Below, one piece after another: positions 10,763-22,899 of a stretch of 64,000 nucleotides of DNA (the stretch's first letter is position 1; every line of letters starts with the position of its first letter). The stretch is from Takakia lepidozioides (Eukaryota; Streptophyta; Takakiopsida; Takakiales; Takakiaceae). The notes under the pieces are model-generated. The model made no database searches and was not told where the DNA came from. It was given only the letters and a program-made list of their open reading frames with translations. The stretch spans positions 57,268,756 to 57,332,755 of the forward strand of contig CM060731.1 in NCBI GenBank assembly GCA_030704615.1, given 5' to 3'. Position numbers and translations under genes: made by a program.

Positions 10763-12780
10763 TCAATGATTTCTGGAATCCCTAAGGAGGAGTTTGTACA
10801 GCTCGTTCACGCTCAACGCCGGTGCATGAATAAAGTCATCAATAGTCACGTTCATCCTTAACCTCTTCAGGTAAATGTAATACAGATGCTTGCACGGATA
10901 ATACTTCGAACCCTTCTTTGCTTCCATCAACGAGAAGTTCGTACAATTGCAAGTCAGCTCCACTCCAATCGTAATTGTGTATACATCGTCGCGTACAGCC
11001 GAGCCGGCCGTTGCCATCCGATACACACGCCCAAGGCCGGGTGGGGGTACGTCCACGGAGCTCTGAATAGTGCAAGCCATCCCAAGAGCATTGGCAATCC
11101 GAGTCTCATTCAACTTGTTGGGAGGGTGTCGTCTCTTCACTCTTCCGAATCGCATTGTGGGATGTGCAGAATTGTCCAATCCGTCTCTACTGGACCGAGC
11201 AGTCTACAATGGCTGGGTCTGAGGAACCGGAAATGCGTGGGGCGGGATGTCTGTGCGTTGCACCATTCAAAATCCTACTGCAGATAGAGCATCCGCCTCA
11301 TTCTGAGAGAGGCTGCAACCCGGTGCAACAGGCCAGACGCCCGGAGGCTCCGGCATTCCCTGAATCCCGTACTTGGACTTGCCAAATACACAGGTCATTA
11401 TGTCGTGCCTACAGAACCAAAATGTCTGCGTTGTGGCGTGAGCAAATGTGGGAGTAAAAAATCTGCCGTTGAAGCAAGGTGCAGGTACAGCACCGTGTGG
11501 GTTTCTCCGAATCATCTCACCACAGCGTGCTCTTGTATCCACCCGGATGGCGCAGCACTTCCCTCGAAATGCCGACAATGTTCTCGCAATTCTCCACTGT
11601 GATTCCGACACTCTTGTTTCCACAATGGGAATGTTGTACTGCTTTACTACAGATGGCTCGTTATGTTGCCGGGGCACGCGCCCTATGCTCAAAGGAGATG
11701 GCAATCTTGAACGTGCAGGACTTGCGGTGCTCGACGAGACCTCCTCGGGCAACATCACCGGACCACGAGGGAGCGTGCGAATATTCTTGTCAGCTCGCCA
11801 TGAATCCTCTTCTCCGCCAGGTGCCTCGTCAAGTCTTCGTCTCACTGGACGGGTATGAACATCTCCTTCCAAATGTTGGCCTCTTTGAAGCAATGGCGTG
11901 TCCCGAAGACCCCCTCGCAAGGCCGCCGCCCACTTCCGAGGATTCTTCGATGTAGAGGCAGTCCGCATCCGCATTTCCTGCCTGTCCGGCCCCAAGCCCC
12001 ACTGTTTCCCTTTCAAGAACTCGTTGTACCTGCTTTGCTGCATAATTGACCTCACAATGTCCTCCGTTGTGGCAGTGAGGATGTCCACCAGATGCGCCGC
12101 AGAGGAGGCACGCAAGGAAGAGTGCACTGATTCGGCCATGTTTGTCGTGGGCATGTCGGTGTCGGAGTCGAGACACATTTCCTGCACAAGCACATGTTGA
12201 GGTTACAAGCAAGTTACAAATATGGCCAAGAATAATATTCAACGGGACGCGAATTCGTGCAACTCACCTCCCGTATATAGTCGCCGAACTGGAGGAAACG
12301 ATAATGCCACCATGCTAGCCAACTGACCATTGCTCCCTCGTCTGATTTCCTTACAGCACCTGACGATGTCCACCAAGCCCGTATACATGCAAACTGTGTC
12401 TCTGCATCATCCAAGGTGGGAGCGCGCTTCCACGCAAGGCACATGGAACGGTGCTCCTCTCTGAAATCTGGCGCCACGAGCCTGGTTGTGTACTGCAAAA
12501 GGCTCTGCAGAAAATGGAACCCACAAGATCTCTCCTTGCCTTCCATGGGAACATTGGGGTCTTGCCCGTACACCCTTCGGATGGCAGCCCAATTTGCTTG
12601 TACGTTGTCTGCCATGAAACCACGGAAATTGGGAGGGGGCAATCCCGCCTTGGCCATCTGTTCGTTTATTCCCTGCCAAAGAAGCATCTCCAATTGTGTG
12701 TCCTCTCCTTTCATCTCACAAATAGCAATTGTCATTAGCATCCTGCAGTGGGTGTCGTAGACATGTGCACCCATTGTCAA
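10763..12780 (-). pseudogene. SWIM transposase, C-terminal half, element 1
   Basis: The first exon here runs 12780-12268 and begins TMGAHVYD. It includes RNase H-fold motifs FMADNVQANWAAIRRVYG and CGFHFLQSLLQYT (the D....A and C..H pattern of MULE-type transposases). A GT-AG intron (12267-12182) sits at exactly the same codon as in element 2. The next exon (12181-10763) contains CLDSDTDMPTTNMAES, a Pro/Ser-rich linker, EFWFC-type motifs and a SWIM zinc finger (CNC...CKH) near 10900. Two in-frame stops follow AVGF (TGA at about 11267 and TAG about 45 bp on). The N-terminal part is absent: the homology starts abruptly at 12780 against satellite DNA. Confidence 0.82.
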
Positions 12781-13560
12781 CATAAAAACCTCCGCGGATG
12801 GAAAAACGGCGCCGAATTTCCATCTGAGGCCTTTCGGATGCAGTCGGCTCGGGGGAAAGGCCGCCATCTGCCCCTCACATTACAACCCCCGGACGGAAAT
12901 TCGGCACCGAATATACAACAGGGGAAGCCCGGATGAAGTCGCCTCGGGCGCAGAGGCCGGCGCGTGTGCGACAGAGAATATCCCCTGGATGGAGATTCGG
13001 CGTCGAATTTCCATCCGGGGCGGTTCGGATGCAGTCGGGGAGTGGGGAGAGGCCAGCACCTGGCCGTCACATTTCAACCCCCGGACGGAAATTCGGCACC
13101 GAATATCCAACAGGGGACGCCCGGATGAAATCGCCTCAGGCGTAGAGGCCGGCACGTGTTCGACAGAGAGCATCCCCTGGATGGAGATTTGGCGCCGAAT
13201 TTCCATCCGGGCCCCCCCAAAGGAAGTCGTGTCAGGGGGTCAGGCCGAAAACTGGCCGACATAAAAACCTCCCCAGGTGGAAAAACGGCGCCGAATTTCC
13301 ATCCGGGGCCGTTCCAATGCAGTCGGGGAGGGGGGAGAGGCCGACACCTGGCCGTCATATTTCAACCCCCGGACGGAAATTCGGCACCGAATATCCAACA
13401 GAGCGGCGGAGAGGCCGGCACCTCTCCGACAGGGACCATCCCCCGGATGGAAATTCGGCGCCGAATTTCCATCGGGGCCCCCTCAAAGGAAGTCGTAAAA
13501 ACCTCCCAGAATGGAAAAACGGCGCCGAATTTCCGTCCGAGGCTGTTCCGATTTGCCTCT
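12781..13560. repeat. Palindrome satellite array L, element 1
   Basis: A higher-order tandem repeat of about 290 bp. Each unit carries several GGYRCC-centred palindromes with arms ending in GGAAATTC (some units have one arm replaced by GTTTTTCC), and a GGCCAGTTTTCGGCC-type inverted motif. It is nearly identical, in reverse complement, to array R at 16855-17967. ORFs with RRRIS or GNSAPN peptides in this stretch are translations of the repeat. Confidence 0.9.
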
Positions 13561-14650
13561 AGCAGTCAAGGATTCCAAGAAAAACGTGTCTACAAGTGCA
13601 TTTCAGCCACAAAACAAACAGTTAGGTTTGTTTTTCTCCGAAAAATCAATCGGACACGCTCAGAATTACCTGCAGGAAGGTAATTCAGCGCTTCGAAATA
13701 CCTGGCGAATGGAAATTCGGCGCCGAATATCCATACGCCAACGATCCAACTTACCTGCTGGATGGAAATTCGGCGCCGGATTCCATCCATCCGGGATTCG
13801 AATTACCTGCAGGATGGAAATCCGGCGCCGGATTTCCATCCATCCGCCTCCGAATTACCTGCGTGAGGGAAATTCGCGCGCCGCCCTACCTGCGCGGACG
13901 GAAATCCGGCGCCGGATTTCCATCCATCCGCCTCCGAATTACCTGCGTGAGGGAAATTTCGCGCGCCGCTCTACCTGCGCGGACGGAGATCCGGCGCCGG
14001 ATTTCCATCCATCCGCCTCCGAATTATCTGCGTGAGGGAAATTTCGCACGCCGCTCTACCTTGCAGGATGGAAATCCGGCGCTGAATTTCCATCCTGCTT
14101 GGCTCCGAATTACCTGCGTGAGGGAAATTTCACGCGCCGCCCTACCTGCGCGGATGGAAATCCGGCGCCGGATTTCCATCCATCCGCCTCCGAATTACCT
14201 GCGTGAGGGAAATTTCGCGCGCCGCCCTACCTGCGCGGATGGAAATCCGGCGCCGGATTTCCATCCATCCGCCTCCGCATTACTTGCGTGAGGGAAATTT
14301 CGCGCGCCGCTCTACCTGCGCGGATGGAAATCCGGCGCCGGATTTCCATCCATCCGCTTCTGAATTACCTGCGTGAGGGAAATTTCGCGCGCCGCCTTAC
14401 TGCGCGGATGGAAATCCGGCGCCGGATTTCTATCCATCCGCTTCTGAATTATCTGCGTGAGGGAAATTTCGCGCGCCGCCCTACCTTGCAGGATGGAAAT
14501 TCGGCGCTGAATTTCCATCCTGCTGCGCTCTGAATTACCTGCAGGATGGAAATCCGGCGCCGGATTTCCATCCTGCAGCGCTCCGAATTACCTCTACGTT
14601 GGAAATTCCGGGCCGAGTTCCGTCGTTTTTCATCCGACATGGAGGGCTTC
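13561..14650. repeat. 53/85-bp palindrome array, element 1
   Basis: Palindromes with GGAAATTC or GGAAATCC arms around GGCGCC. Hand-counted centres are 13721, 13774, 13826, 13910, 13995, 14080, 14166, 14251, 14336, 14420, 14505 and 14558. Steps are therefore 53, 52, then eight of 84-86, then 53. The longer units insert a second motif (GGGAAATTTCGCGCGCC) and the spacer TCCGAATTACCTGCGTGA. Bases 13561-13700 hold only the run-in to the array. Confidence 0.9.
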
Positions 14651-15204
14651 ATCCGACATTTAATTGCGCATTGGGCAATAAATGTCCACCGCCGTCCGTT
14701 TTCATTCGGGCTGGCGACACATGGCTTCCTGGATATGTAACCTAAATCTGATGCTAATCTTGGCTTAACATGCTATTCGAGGCATGTACCCCAAAAACGG
14801 AGATCTTTTTCCATTTTGGCTGGGACTTATGCCGCCTGAAGGGCGTGGCTCTCCTGAGAGAGACCTCACATCCAGACCGCGGCGGAAGTTGAAAGCTCTG
14901 TAATACGGACGACGGCCAATCTCTCGCATGGCCAAACTGAAGCTTCAGCAGGAGATTCCAATGTCTTGCTCACAACCCGCGCCAACTCAAGCCGAGTACT
15001 CTCAGGCAAGCCACTTCTGCTTTCGCTTTGTTCAATTTCGCTTTCGCTTTCGCTTTGTTGCCTCGCTTTGTTTTTGCATCTTCATCCTGGCTTCGCTGGA
15101 TGAGTGAACCTTAGATTGTTTGCAATGCGTGTGCAAATCCGGCAGCTCTGGAGAAGGCTGCTTGTGCATGTCATTCTCAGGCAATGGTTGCATTTGCTGC
15201 TTAC
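14651..15204. other. No gene seen
   Basis: About 550 bp without a convincing ORF. It includes a short GCTTTC repeat near 15020-15060 just before the copia fragment. I see no promoter or RNA gene. Confidence 0.5.
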
Positions 15205-15721
15205 CCCTTAAAGGCAAGATTTGAGCGAAGCATTGCTGACACAAACATCTATGTGAAAAAGATGGGAGAGCAATTTGTGGTCATAGCTCTATATGTGGAT
15301 GACACAATCATTGTCACCAACGATCATCAAAGGTTGTTGTCAGAAACCAAAGCACTGTTGAGTACTGAGTTTGCCATCACTGACATGGGTGAGATTTGGT
15401 TCTGTCTTGGTATTCAAATCAGCAGAGATCGATTGAACCATACAGTATTCATGCATCAACGACAATACATTGAGACAATTCTACAAAGGTTTAAGTTGGA
15501 GATGAGTAAGCCAACATCAACTTCTCTCGAAGTTGGTTTGAAACTTACGAAGGATATGGCACCTAAGACTCAAGAAGAGCAAGAAGATATGAGGAAAACT
15601 CCTTATCAAAGCGCAGTCGGCAGTTTGATGTTTGCATGGTTTATACTAGGCCAGATATTGCACATTCAGTGGGAGTGGTCTCACAATTTCTTTCAAATCC
15701 TGGACAAACCCACATGGATAC
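15205..15721 (+). mobile_element. Ty1/copia reverse transcriptase fragment
   Basis: Reads FERSIADTNIYVKKMGEQFVV then ALYVDDTIIV (the copia catalytic YVDD), LGIQISRD and YQSAVGSLMFA. The frame shifts near 15638, after which the other frame reads MVYTRPDIAHSVGVVSQFL as expected for copia. It is truncated at both ends, with no LTR seen. It lies in the loop between the two inverted satellite arrays of element 1. Confidence 0.9.
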
Positions 15722-16494
15722 GGTAATAGTTGTCTGGCACATTTGCTTTCGGAAATCCAGCAATATATCCCACATCTGCCCAAGGATCAAACAATAACAC
15801 CTTGTCGCCGATCTGAAACTGCAACAAAAACCAGATTCCTATATCAGAAATGAACCCTGGAGAACAGAGACTGACAGCTTGGCACTCCTGCAAAATGCAT
15901 CCTCGTTCTTCCAACAAACACCCCAACCCTACCTATTGTAGTACTTCCAATTCTGAATTGCATTTGCCTGTCTCTATACTCCATGCTGACATGATCAAAG
16001 GTGGAACGGTGCCATACCTAGTTGATAGCAGGTTCTGCATGGTCAACATGGATGTGGTAGGACGATGTCACAAAACTACCTTTGTAGGTTGTCAATCCTG
16101 CAGCTACACAGCGATACATAGGGGGTGTATTGATCCAGCATCAGACAAGGAAACAAAAGAGGACAAAGGAAATACTTACACTGTGCGGATTTTGTTGGTC
16201 ACCCCATGGTTCAGTTACATCCACTGTGGTTGTAGTCTGATTGATAGCACATATTGTGCTTTCCCTGCCCATTGAACGCTTCACTGGTTTCACCATCTGC
16301 ATATTGAATGACACATGATCAAAAAATGAGAATAGCACGAATGACACACATTGTGAAGTAACATTAACAATACAAATCCACCCACGCGCCCAAGCATTGA
16401 ATCTTTTGCTCGCACCTTTCTTTGATTATGCTTTGTTGCTGCATCGGGAGGCAAATGACCAAACAAAAGACAATTATCATTTCCAGAGATGTGA
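15722..16494. other. Unassigned segment between copia and CACTA fragments
   Basis: No recognised gene. A minus-strand frame (15926-15693) includes IGDKVLLFDPWADVGYIAGF, which looks protein-like, but I cannot assign it. It may be a further part of the CACTA remnant or another element. Confidence 0.4.
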
Positions 16495-16852
16495 TATTCC
16501 ATGAGGATAGTAATGACACAACTGTTGCCACCAGACAATTGCCTGCCAAAGTCCCACTATGAGGCAAAACAACTCATAATGGAACTTGGGCTTCATTACG
16601 AGAGTATACATGCATGTCCGAAAGGCTGTGTGTTGTTCAGAATGGAGCTTCAAAATTTGGAGGTTTGTCCAAAATGTCAGGCACGTCGCGTTATGTGGTG
16701 GGTACAAAGACACCGGTACCTTGTAAGGTTCTTCGACATTTCCCTATCATTCCAAGGCTGCTTCGAATGTATAAAACCAAGTCCATCTCAGAGTTAATGT
16801 CATGGCACTTTAAGAATCGAAGTCAGGATGGCTTGGTTAGGCACCCAGCAGA
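16495..16852 (+). mobile_element. CACTA (En/Spm) tnp2-like transposase fragment
   Basis: Reads LPKSHYEAKQLIMELGL, HYESIHACPKGCVLFR and CPKCQARR. After a frameshift near 16680 it continues VPCKVLRHFPIIPRLLRMYK, MSWH and DGLVRHPAES. This matches the order of the tnp2 family signature (YEAKK, IhaCpndCvLfr, CP.C..SRY, FPl.pRLqRly, WH, DG..RHP). It is cut off directly by satellite array R at about 16855. No CACTA termini were seen. Confidence 0.85.
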
Positions 16853-16854
16853 AA

Positions 16855-17967
16855 GCGGAACAGCCTCGGACGGAAATTCGGCGCCGTTTTTCCATTCTGG
16901 GAGGTTTCTACGACTTCCTTTGAGGGGGCCCCAATGGAAATTCGGCGCCGAATTTCCATCCGAGGGATGGTCTCTGTCGGAGAGGTGCCGGCCTCTCCGC
17001 CGCTCTGTTGGATATTTGGTGACGAATTTCCGTCCGGGGGTTGAAATATGACGGCCAGGTGCCGGCCTCTCCCCCCTCCCTGACTGCATTGGAACGGCCC
17101 CGGATGGAAATTCGGCGCCGTTTTTCCATCTGGGGAGGTTTTTATGTCGGCCAGTTTTCGGCCTGACCCCCCGACACGACTTCCTTTGGGGGGGCCCGGA
17201 TGGAAATTCGGCGCCGAATCTCCATCCAGGGGATGCTCTTTGTCGAACACGTGCCGGCCTCTACGCCCGAGGCGACTTCATCCGGGCGTCCCCTGTTGGA
17301 TATTCGGTGCCGAATTTCCGTCCGGGGGTTGAAATGTGACGGCCAGGTGCCGGCCTCTCCCCCCTCCCCGACTGCATCCGAACCGCCCCGGATGGAAATT
17401 CGGCGCCGTTTTTCCATCTGGGGATGTTTTTATTGCGGCCAGTTTTCGGCCTGACCCCCCGACACGACTTCCTTTGGGGGGGGCCCGGATGAAAATTCGG
17501 CGCCGAATCTCCATCCAGGGGATATTCTCTGTCGCACACGTGCCGGCCTCTGCGCCTGAGGCGACTTCATCCGGGCTTCCCCTGTTGTATATTCGGTGCC
17601 GAATTTCCGTCCGGGGGTTGTAATGTGAGGGGCAGATGGCGGCCTTTCCCCCGAGCCGACTGCATCCGAAAGGCCTCGGATGGAAATTCGGCGCCGTTTT
17701 TCCATCCGTGGAGGTCTTTATGTCGGCCAGTTTTCGGCCTGACCCCCCGACAGGACTTCCTTTGGGGGATCCGAATGGAAATTCGGCGCTGAATTTCCAT
17801 CCGGGGGATGTTCTCTGTCGGACAGGTGCCGGCATCTCTGCCCCAGAGGACTTCATCCGTGTGGCCCCTGTTGGATATTGGGTGCCGAATTTCCATTCGA
17901 GGGTAGTAATGTGACGGCACGGTGCCGGCTTCTCCCCTTCAGCCGACATCATCCGGACGGCCCCCAC
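16855..17967. repeat. Palindrome satellite array R, element 1 (inverted copy of array L)
   Basis: Reverse complement of the array at 12781-13560, with about four units of 286-292 bp (recurring TCGGCCAGTTTTCGGCCTGA at about 17146, 17434 and 17725). Together with array L it forms a long inverted repeat with arms of at least 0.8 kb around a loop of about 3.3 kb. Arms of the small palindromes are GGAAATTC, core GGCGCC or GGYRCC. It sits directly upstream of the transposase N-terminal half, as the 40.5-42.0 kb array does in element 2. Confidence 0.9.
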
Positions 17968-18199
17968 TTTCTGACTGCATACCGTTGGCAGTTATTGCGC
18001 AAAGACCAGGGGCCGCATTCCGGAGACAAGGTTCATTAACACTCTGACTGTGGATTTTTGAGATAGTTGGCTCCCAAGATTTGGATCAGGCTTCGTCGCT
18101 CGGACAAATCGGCACCGCATTCCTTCCCATCGCTGCATCCCCCTTCTACCAGGGAGCTTCCCCGCACGCCATCCTGGCAGTCTTGTGTGCACATCTTCC

Positions 18200-19262
18200 A
18201 TGGCGGAAAACCCGAGCGCTACAGTGTACTGCCCTCCTCACGAGCATAGAGCTTCATTTCTGTGCAGAGGGGACATCTGCCGAGTGATGGAGAAATATCT
18301 GTGCGTTCGATACCACCTGAAACCGGGGTCAGTTTTTTTGGAGGAGGAAAGGAAGGACTCAAACGGCCTTGTTGTCGAGAGTATGGTTGTGCTCCACGAT
18401 GATTTCGGCGATGGCAGGGAATGGCGAGTTCCACCATCGGACAGCGTCATATACAGGGCTGTTGGGGACTTCATTTGCCCGCCAAATGCACCTTCTATCC
18501 TGGCGCCTTCCACGAAACAATCCGCGAATCAGAGAGTGGCTACCTCAAAGAGAGAAGTCCGCAACGAAGTCAATCCAGAGCCGAACCCATCCATGAAGAC
18601 GAGCGAGAACCGGGTTGTTCACAACCTGTCCGACTCAGACGAGGTCATGGAAGTTCCGAGGTCGTCCTGGAGATCAGGCAAGTCCTCAATGGACGTCAGT
18701 GGAGGATGGAGTCATATTCCCAGCACGAGCACCGCAGTTCGATCTATTCTTGAAATTCTGCGAGGGCTTCACCTGGAGGGACACCGGTCGGAGCTGGCCG
18801 GGCTGGACTACAGCAAGTTCGCAATTAAATCGGTTACATGCCTTCCCGCCGACGTCGACGGTAATATCTTCTTTGAGTTCCCTCCTCGGGCGGACTACTC
18901 GAGGGCGTCCGGAATGTTGACAGATATGGATAGAAAATATGACGGTCATCCTTGGTGCGTTACCAAAACCACCAGCATGAAGATGCTCGATGGTGTGCGG
19001 GTGCGCTACGTTGTTTGTGCGGGCGCGTTGCGGTGTTTCTCCCCAACTTGCTTCCACTTTAAATCCAGAGGTCACAGGAACGAGACCGATTGGACAGGCA
19101 CAGCTCATCAACCATTTCGAGCTCAGGAGAAGGTTCCGAACTCCACATTTAAGTGTGCGCATTGCAAAGAACTACCACACTGCATGTCTGTTTGTAATGC
19201 CAAGCAGTTCTATGTGTTGCACCGTTTCCCTGACCTCACCCGAGCTTGCATACACGTTGGTT
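18200..19262 (+). pseudogene. SWIM transposase, N-terminal half, element 1
   Basis: ATG at 18200 (MAENPSATVYCPP) matches the element 2 start at 42419. Shared blocks are LKPGSVFLEEERKD, EWRVPPSDSVIYRAVG, ASGMLTDMDRKYDGHPWCVTKT, a Cys-rich region (CAGALRCFSPTCFHF, CAHCKELPHCMSVC) and FPDLTRACIHVG. The frame is open over the whole homologous part. Homology stops at 19262, after which the same frame runs on into unrelated DNA to 19486. The catalytic part is not attached; a matching C-terminal half lies at 10763-12780 on the opposite strand. Confidence 0.82.
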
Positions 19263-20390
19263 CCCTTCTTTCACCCGTCGTTTGCTCCGATGCAGCACTT
19301 GTTTTGTCGCGATATTTCATCGCTGTACAGATTGTTTCCTCCAATTGCCAAGACTCCTCGCCACGTGCTCCTACTAGACTTGAAAGGCGGGAGAATAGAG
19401 AGATTGCAATCTGGGACTGGAACAGTCACCATGTATTGTTTCGAACAGTGCATGTTGTCATTACTGGTACCGAATTGGCAGCCTAACTCGCTGTCGATGC
19501 AGCTCCCTACGGTCATTTTGACGCCAGAGCTCCTCCATGGTTGTCTCAGACATAATCTAAATTCCTACGTGCTTTACCAGCGATTCCCAGATAACTCACA
19601 AACTACCCTGCTTTGGCAGTACATTGCCTAAACTGTCTGCGTTAAGATCAAAAACGATTTGAAAAGAAATATGTACCAATACATGCATCTACACCTGCCA
19701 CCCAACAACAGGAGGGTATACTGCATGTGGAAATCAACGAAGGGGACGACAAAGCCCTGGACACCGATTTCGCATGTGAGTAAGTTGATTTTCTGTTAGC
19801 ATCCAATTTCTCCCACGAAAATGGCCCCCCCTTTCTCATTCATGGTAGCTAATGCAATTGTGGTACTTTGGATGACAGGATATTATTCCTTTGGTCGACG
19901 TCTCTGTTCTTCACAGTGACTTGTGGTGCAGCCCTCCACATTCATACATCCTACCCAACTACGCGGAGGCCATTGCTCGTCAACAGAGTTTCATGTTATC
20001 TCCCCCATGTGCTCGGAAGCACCTCAGACACCTCGGACCTCAGGTTTACGTCGATGATACTGCACAAGTTTCAGGGGATAGTTCTAGTGACTGAAATGCC
20101 AATTTCATCATTTTTGGGGATCTCGTGATGTTGTGAGTTTCAAACATTTTGTGTCCCTCCACAATTTTGTAATAAAATTTGTGCCTGTTCGTGGTAATGT
20201 CGTTAAAAGATGGTTTCTCATTTTCATGGCGTGTATGCATTTACAACAGTGGCTTCTATGCACTTCATACAGTGAACAGTTATATCCTGGTTTGTAGGCT
20301 TTGATTGTAATGTACAGTAAACAGCTGTTTGTTCGAGTCTCTCATTCGCATCATTCTGGAAATCTGCATGAGCAAAAGGTTTAAGGTGCA
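19263..20390. other. No gene recognised
   Basis: About 1.1 kb of AT-richer sequence after the break in the transposase. No protein similarity, RNA gene or transposon end was seen. It is probably flanking or other transposon DNA. Confidence 0.45.
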
Positions 20391-20790
20391 AGCCTAGGGG
20401 ATGATGTATGTATTGACTCTCGGGTCCAGCGCAAGTTCAAGGGCAGCCTCCTGATGCCTTGCATTGGTTATGGGTCAAACAAGAAGACATGGCACCTAGG
20501 GGATGATTTGTGGACTCTCAGGTTGAGAGCAAGTTCAAGGGCAACATCCTGATGCCTAACATTGGTTATGGTTCAAACAAGAAGACAGTGCACCTAGTGG
20601 ATGATGTATATTGGACTCTCGGTTTCAGCGCAAGTTCAAAGGCGGGATCCTCATGCCTAACATTGGTTATGGGTCAAACAAGAAGACAAAGGCACCTAGG
20701 GGATGATTTGTGGACTCTCGGTTTCAGCGCAAGTTCGAAGGCAACATCCTCATGCCTAACATTGGTTATGGGTCAAACAAGAAAACAAGG
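20391..20790 (+). repeat. Tandem repeat, about 99 bp x 4
   Basis: Four imperfect units, each with CCTAGGGGATGAT, GGACTCTCGG, GCGCAAGTTCAA, CATTGGTTATGGGTCAAAC and AAGAAGACA. Units begin near 20391, 20491, 20589 and 20690. The ORF across it (20510-20890) is a translation of the repeat. Confidence 0.9.
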
Positions 20791-21941
20791 CAGTCGTATT
20801 CATCAATTTCTGTTACACAATGTTGAAAGATCCAGAATTCCTCCTCATGCACAAACGAGAGCCAAATTGATTTTGTATGTTGTTGTGTAATGGTCCTGAT
20901 GAAAAACCATGAAAGTTGCAGTGCTCTCGTAAGACACATGAGCACATTTCTACCTCACTGGCAGGGGCAACAAGACGCATTGGACTCCAAACCATGTTTA
21001 GCGTGGTCAGGTGGTGCGTTACAGGAAGTATAGTGCTTAAATGGCTCACAATGTGTCGACGCTGAAGAGGACAGCTAAAGAGGAGCGTGCTTCACACCAG
21101 AATGTTGCAGTAAGCATTCGGAAAAAGTCACAGAATGAAAGATCACTCTCACATCTGCTGTGTTGTCTTATTCTACGTTGCTGTCATCTGTCTATCTTTC
21201 CCCAAATGCCAGACATTCATTAAATCTTATCATGTGCTTCATGAGGGATTTTAGGCACAATTTCTAATGTTTGTGCAAACGACATTGATCGTTGTGCTTG
21301 TTTTCATAAATGTTAGAATGACATCCTCGCTCAACATTCATCCACTCTATCATCCATTCATGATATTTCATCCACATTCGTCCACAACATTTCATTCCCA
21401 TTCATCCATACTCGCAGCGTCCCATCCACATCAAGGATGAGGATTATCAAGACCTGGACTGGTGTCAACAGCTTGTACATGATGAAAGGGGACTGTCCAC
21501 AAATGGTAATTTTGTAGCCGGATTCAAGTCTTTTTCATTTCTATGTATTCGATATGCAATCTGCATTGTGTTATGCAGGCATGGTCATATTCACCTTTAG
21601 ATTTGAGTGCGTCAACGCACTCATTTCTGGCAGTCTGTACCTGCAGTGGCTCTTCGCCACTTGAAACTCCCGAATGGAGTCTGCTCAATTAGCTTGTTTT
21701 TGCATATTAGTTCATATCTGATTCTTGTCTTCTTCCCCGCATACCCGTTCTTTTTAGGGCATTTGTCTCGTCAGGGTACACCCTCCTTCCACTCCTGCCT
21801 CTAATAGAGGAGTTCAAGCTTCATGCGGGGAGGAGGTGGAGGTTTCATAAACGAGAAGTTAGATCCTGTTGTTGACGACATGCACTACAACTATGTCGAT
21901 TCGAACGTGTGTTTGAGAAAATCGAATGGAATGCCTTGGAG
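20791..21941. other. No gene recognised
   Basis: Only short ORFs without recognisable domains. A short imperfect CATTCATCCA-rich stretch occurs at about 21330-21440. Confidence 0.45.
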
Positions 21942-22265
21942 GGTCTGTATTTTCTATGAGCAATGAGAACATTTAAGCATGAGAAGATGCAAAATTAAAC
22001 ATGAGCAGAGCATATACTAGGGAATATTCCCAAATTCCAGTCCCGCTGTAGATGCATTTCTGCATTTTTGACAGTTAAAATATCCAAGATGTCCTCGGAT
22101 CAGAGGATATTGGAGGTAGGTTCGGGGGTTGTCCTGCATCTGCAAGTCGGTGTTGACTTCCACAATACTGTGGTCTTCCAAAGAGGTGAGGGGGCTACCA
22201 CGGAAATAGGTCTTCCTTCTATAACCGCGGTGAAATTTGACCATTTCATGATGACGGACTGTCCA

Positions 22266-22630
22266 TTTCCCATAAGTCGGCACAGACTTGTGGGGCCCAT
22301 TTGATGCCTGTAATCTTTAAATGAAAGTTTAATATGTATGTATTTAATGTTACGAGTTTTTTTATTTTTCACAAGTTCCAGTTGAGAAGTCGGCACAGAC
22401 TTGTCCGATGCCGCACTGGTATGTACTAAAAGTCTGCACAGACTTGCCATTTCCTATCCCACTATGGAATGCGCTCGGCATGACTACTGGGCTTCAACCA
22501 CACCACCTCGGTCAACTTCACAACATAGGAAAATACACAAAATTATGGTCTTGCAATGATAAAAGACAAACTGGAAGAACACTCGCAAAAACTCAGAGAC
22601 CGCTCATCAATAAGTCGGCACAGACTTGCA
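22266..22630. repeat. Dispersed AAGTCGGCACAGACTT inverted repeats, element 3
   Basis: Four copies, near 22266, 22387, 22430 (AAGTCTGCACAGACTT, a perfect palindrome apart from the centre) and 22613. Each has AAGTC/GACTT arms. They occupy the place between element end and transposase where element 1 has its 74-bp array, but the sequence is unrelated. Confidence 0.75.
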
Positions 22631-22899
22631 GAATAGTAGAAGACCCTTCCCGGCCAGTGGCAATAGACGTATGGAATGGAATTTGCTGGCTTAGAAAACA
22701 AGAACAGTGGAACGGAAAGCGGTGGATGCATAACATAAGGCGCTATCGTAGGCAAATGCTCCTCATCTTCGCTCGCAGAAGGACACTTCTGATGACGTTA
22801 TTCCACCCACACGCAAGAATCATGGCGAAGCATTGCACTGGCCTCGTTCATACTCAAAGTAAGGGGCTGTCAGCACAACAGCGGAGACGCCGAAGAAAA

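Larger units (their letters stand above)
9942..19262. mobile_element. Element 1: rearranged SWIM-transposase DNA transposon (composite region)
   Basis: The left terminus at 9942 (GGTTAGCTATTTCATGAGC) matches the right terminus of element 2 (inverted, GGTTTACTATTTCATGAGC). About 0.8 kb inside lies the C-terminal half of the transposase on the minus strand, at the same distance from the end as in element 2. The N-terminal half is on the plus strand at 18200-19262; the middle (about 200 codons) is missing. Between them are palindrome satellites in inverted orientation plus copia and CACTA fragments. I could not find the opposite terminus or a target duplication. The region may be a single rearranged copy or parts of two copies. 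Confidence 0.7.

Noticed and set aside
12781-14533. Many ORFs with RRRISI, GNSAPN and HPPPNYLREG peptides
   Set aside because: They are translations of palindrome satellites, appear on both strands and in several frames, and have no protein-like composition.
16823-17967. Long minus-strand ORFs over 17.0-18.0 kb (up to 229 codons)
   Set aside because: Same satellite translated in reverse; open only because the repeat unit length keeps frames open.
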